This document shows, in pieces, positions 5,106 through 5,632 of a stretch of 5,632 nt of DNA (positions are counted from its first letter, which is position 1; every line of letters starts with the position of its first letter). Position numbers and translations under genes: made by a program. The notes under the pieces were generated by a model. That model saw nothing but the letters and a program-made list of their open reading frames with translations. It had not been told where the DNA came from and made no database searches. Source of the DNA: Flavobacteriales bacterium. GTDB lineage: Bacteria; Bacteroidota; Bacteroidia; Flavobacteriales_D; Crocinitomicaceae. The stretch lies in NCBI GenBank assembly GCA_947496835.1, contig CANMFV010000083.1, forward strand, positions 1-5,632, read 5' to 3'.

Positions 5106-5632
5106 TTAGTCCTCTTTTCTGCTTAATGCATAAATAACCAAACCGAATCCAATTTTGTTGATTGCATCAGCGATGTTGTAAACGATATCCATTGCTGCTT
5201 CTCCGTCTTTTGGATCTGCAACAAATGTAATTCCAAATAATCCACCTGGAGTTCCAAGAATATATCCTAGTGGGTAAATTGCCCATCCAACTAATACAAA
5301 CCAAGCAAGGATTTTTGTCGCTTTCGCAACTTGTGGTCCAGCTGATTGTGCCAATTGAGAAACTTCTCCGAACCAAACAAGGTAAGCAATGTAGAAATAA
5401 GCTGCTCCAGAAAGAACACCCCACATTACGCTGTTGTTTTCGTCTAATACCTCACCAATGTAACCTGTTACAAGCATTACCAATGAAGCGAATATTAATT
5501 TCCAAAGTAAGCCGATTTTAGCACCTGCTTTTTTGGTAATTAAATAAAACTCAACACACATTAATGGCACTGTTAAGATCCAGTCAACATAACGGAAGAA
5601 TGTTGGTGAATCTCCAGTCTCTAGATTGTACC
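5106..5632 (-). CDS. Proteorhodopsin, green-tuned light-driven proton pump (5' end outside window)
   Basis: The frame is open through the right edge (first full codon 5630-5628), giving 174 residues up to the TAA at 5106-5108; about 70-80 N-terminal residues (helices A, B and part of C) are missing. The internal GTG at 5570 is not a start. Helix C reads RYVDWILTVPLMCVEFYLI: Asp (codon 5585-5583) is the Schiff-base acceptor (D97 in green proteorhodopsin), Thr (5573-5571) is T101 and Glu (5552-5550) is the proton donor E108, so the DTE proton-pump motif is intact. The residue matching 105 is Met (5561-5559), typical of green-absorbing flavobacterial proteins. Four further helices follow, and helix G carries YNIADAINKIGFG with the retinal-binding Lys (codon 5156-5154). 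The protein sits in the inner membrane and pumps H+ outward in light with retinal. A strong terminator follows, so it ends its transcript. No retinal synthesis gene (blh) lies in view. Confidence 0.97.
   Translation of the reverse strand, partial: YNLETGDSPTFFRYVDWILTVPLMCVEFYLITKKAGAKIGLLWKLIFASLVMLVTGYIGEVLDENNSVMWGVLSGAAYFYIAYLVWFGEVSQLAQSAGPQVAKATKILAWFVLVGWAIYPLGYILGTPGGLFGITFVADPKDGEAAMDIVYNIADAINKIGFGLVIYALSRKED

Noticed and set aside
5167..5521. Out-of-frame and antisense frames within proteorhodopsin
   Set aside because: They overlap helices D-G of a clearly recognised rhodopsin and have no domain.
5568..5570. GTG as a start codon for the rhodopsin
   Set aside because: It falls inside helix C; the frame continues upstream through RYVDWILT to the window edge, so the gene is only truncated by the window.

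Overview
The window is compact and AT-rich, and every gene I can support lies on the minus strand. It looks like part of the chromosome of an aquatic, probably marine, Bacteroidetes of the Flavobacteriia type. Three things point that way: a green-tuned proteorhodopsin with Met at the tuning position, a photolyase-like gene beside a DUF2805/TIGR03643 gene, and -7/-33 type promoter candidates (TTTG ... TAnnTTTG) with no clear Shine-Dalgarno sequences. The assignment rests on gene content and motif recall, not on a database search.

Layout in transcription order (high to low coordinate). (1) 5632-5106: 3' two-thirds of a proteorhodopsin, a light-driven proton pump, closed by a strong intrinsic terminator at 5045-5084. 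(2) 4958-4614: a complete PhnA/YjdM zinc-ribbon protein with a candidate promoter (TACCTTTG) and an upstream tandem direct repeat. (3) 4508-3399 and 3382-1880: a twin-arginine-signal nitroreductase-fold protein followed 16 nt later by a PaaK/CapK-type adenylate-forming enzyme, with a candidate promoter before the first. (4) 1816-1541, 1541-438 and 441-1: DUF2805/TIGR03643 protein, photolyase/cryptochrome FAD-domain protein, and the first 147 codons of a flavin reductase-like protein that runs off the left edge. The last three overlap by 1 nt and 4 nt and are almost certainly co-transcribed and translationally coupled. The flavin reductase is easy to miss because it has no stop inside the window.

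How the genes may work together: the region brings together light-related functions, namely light-driven proton pumping (proteorhodopsin) and a flavin photoreceptor/repair enzyme (photolyase-like) with a putative flavin-reducing partner and a small protein family known to sit near photolyases. The nitroreductase-ligase pair in between has no obvious light role; it looks like a two-step redox/acyl-activation module of unknown substrate. The most interesting points are the photolyase-like protein, which lacks the N-terminal antenna domain but has a C-terminal alpha/beta-looking extension and an altered Trp chain, and the tightly overlapping three-gene unit around it. No RNA genes, insertion sequences, CRISPR arrays or non-coding stretches over 150 bases were seen.
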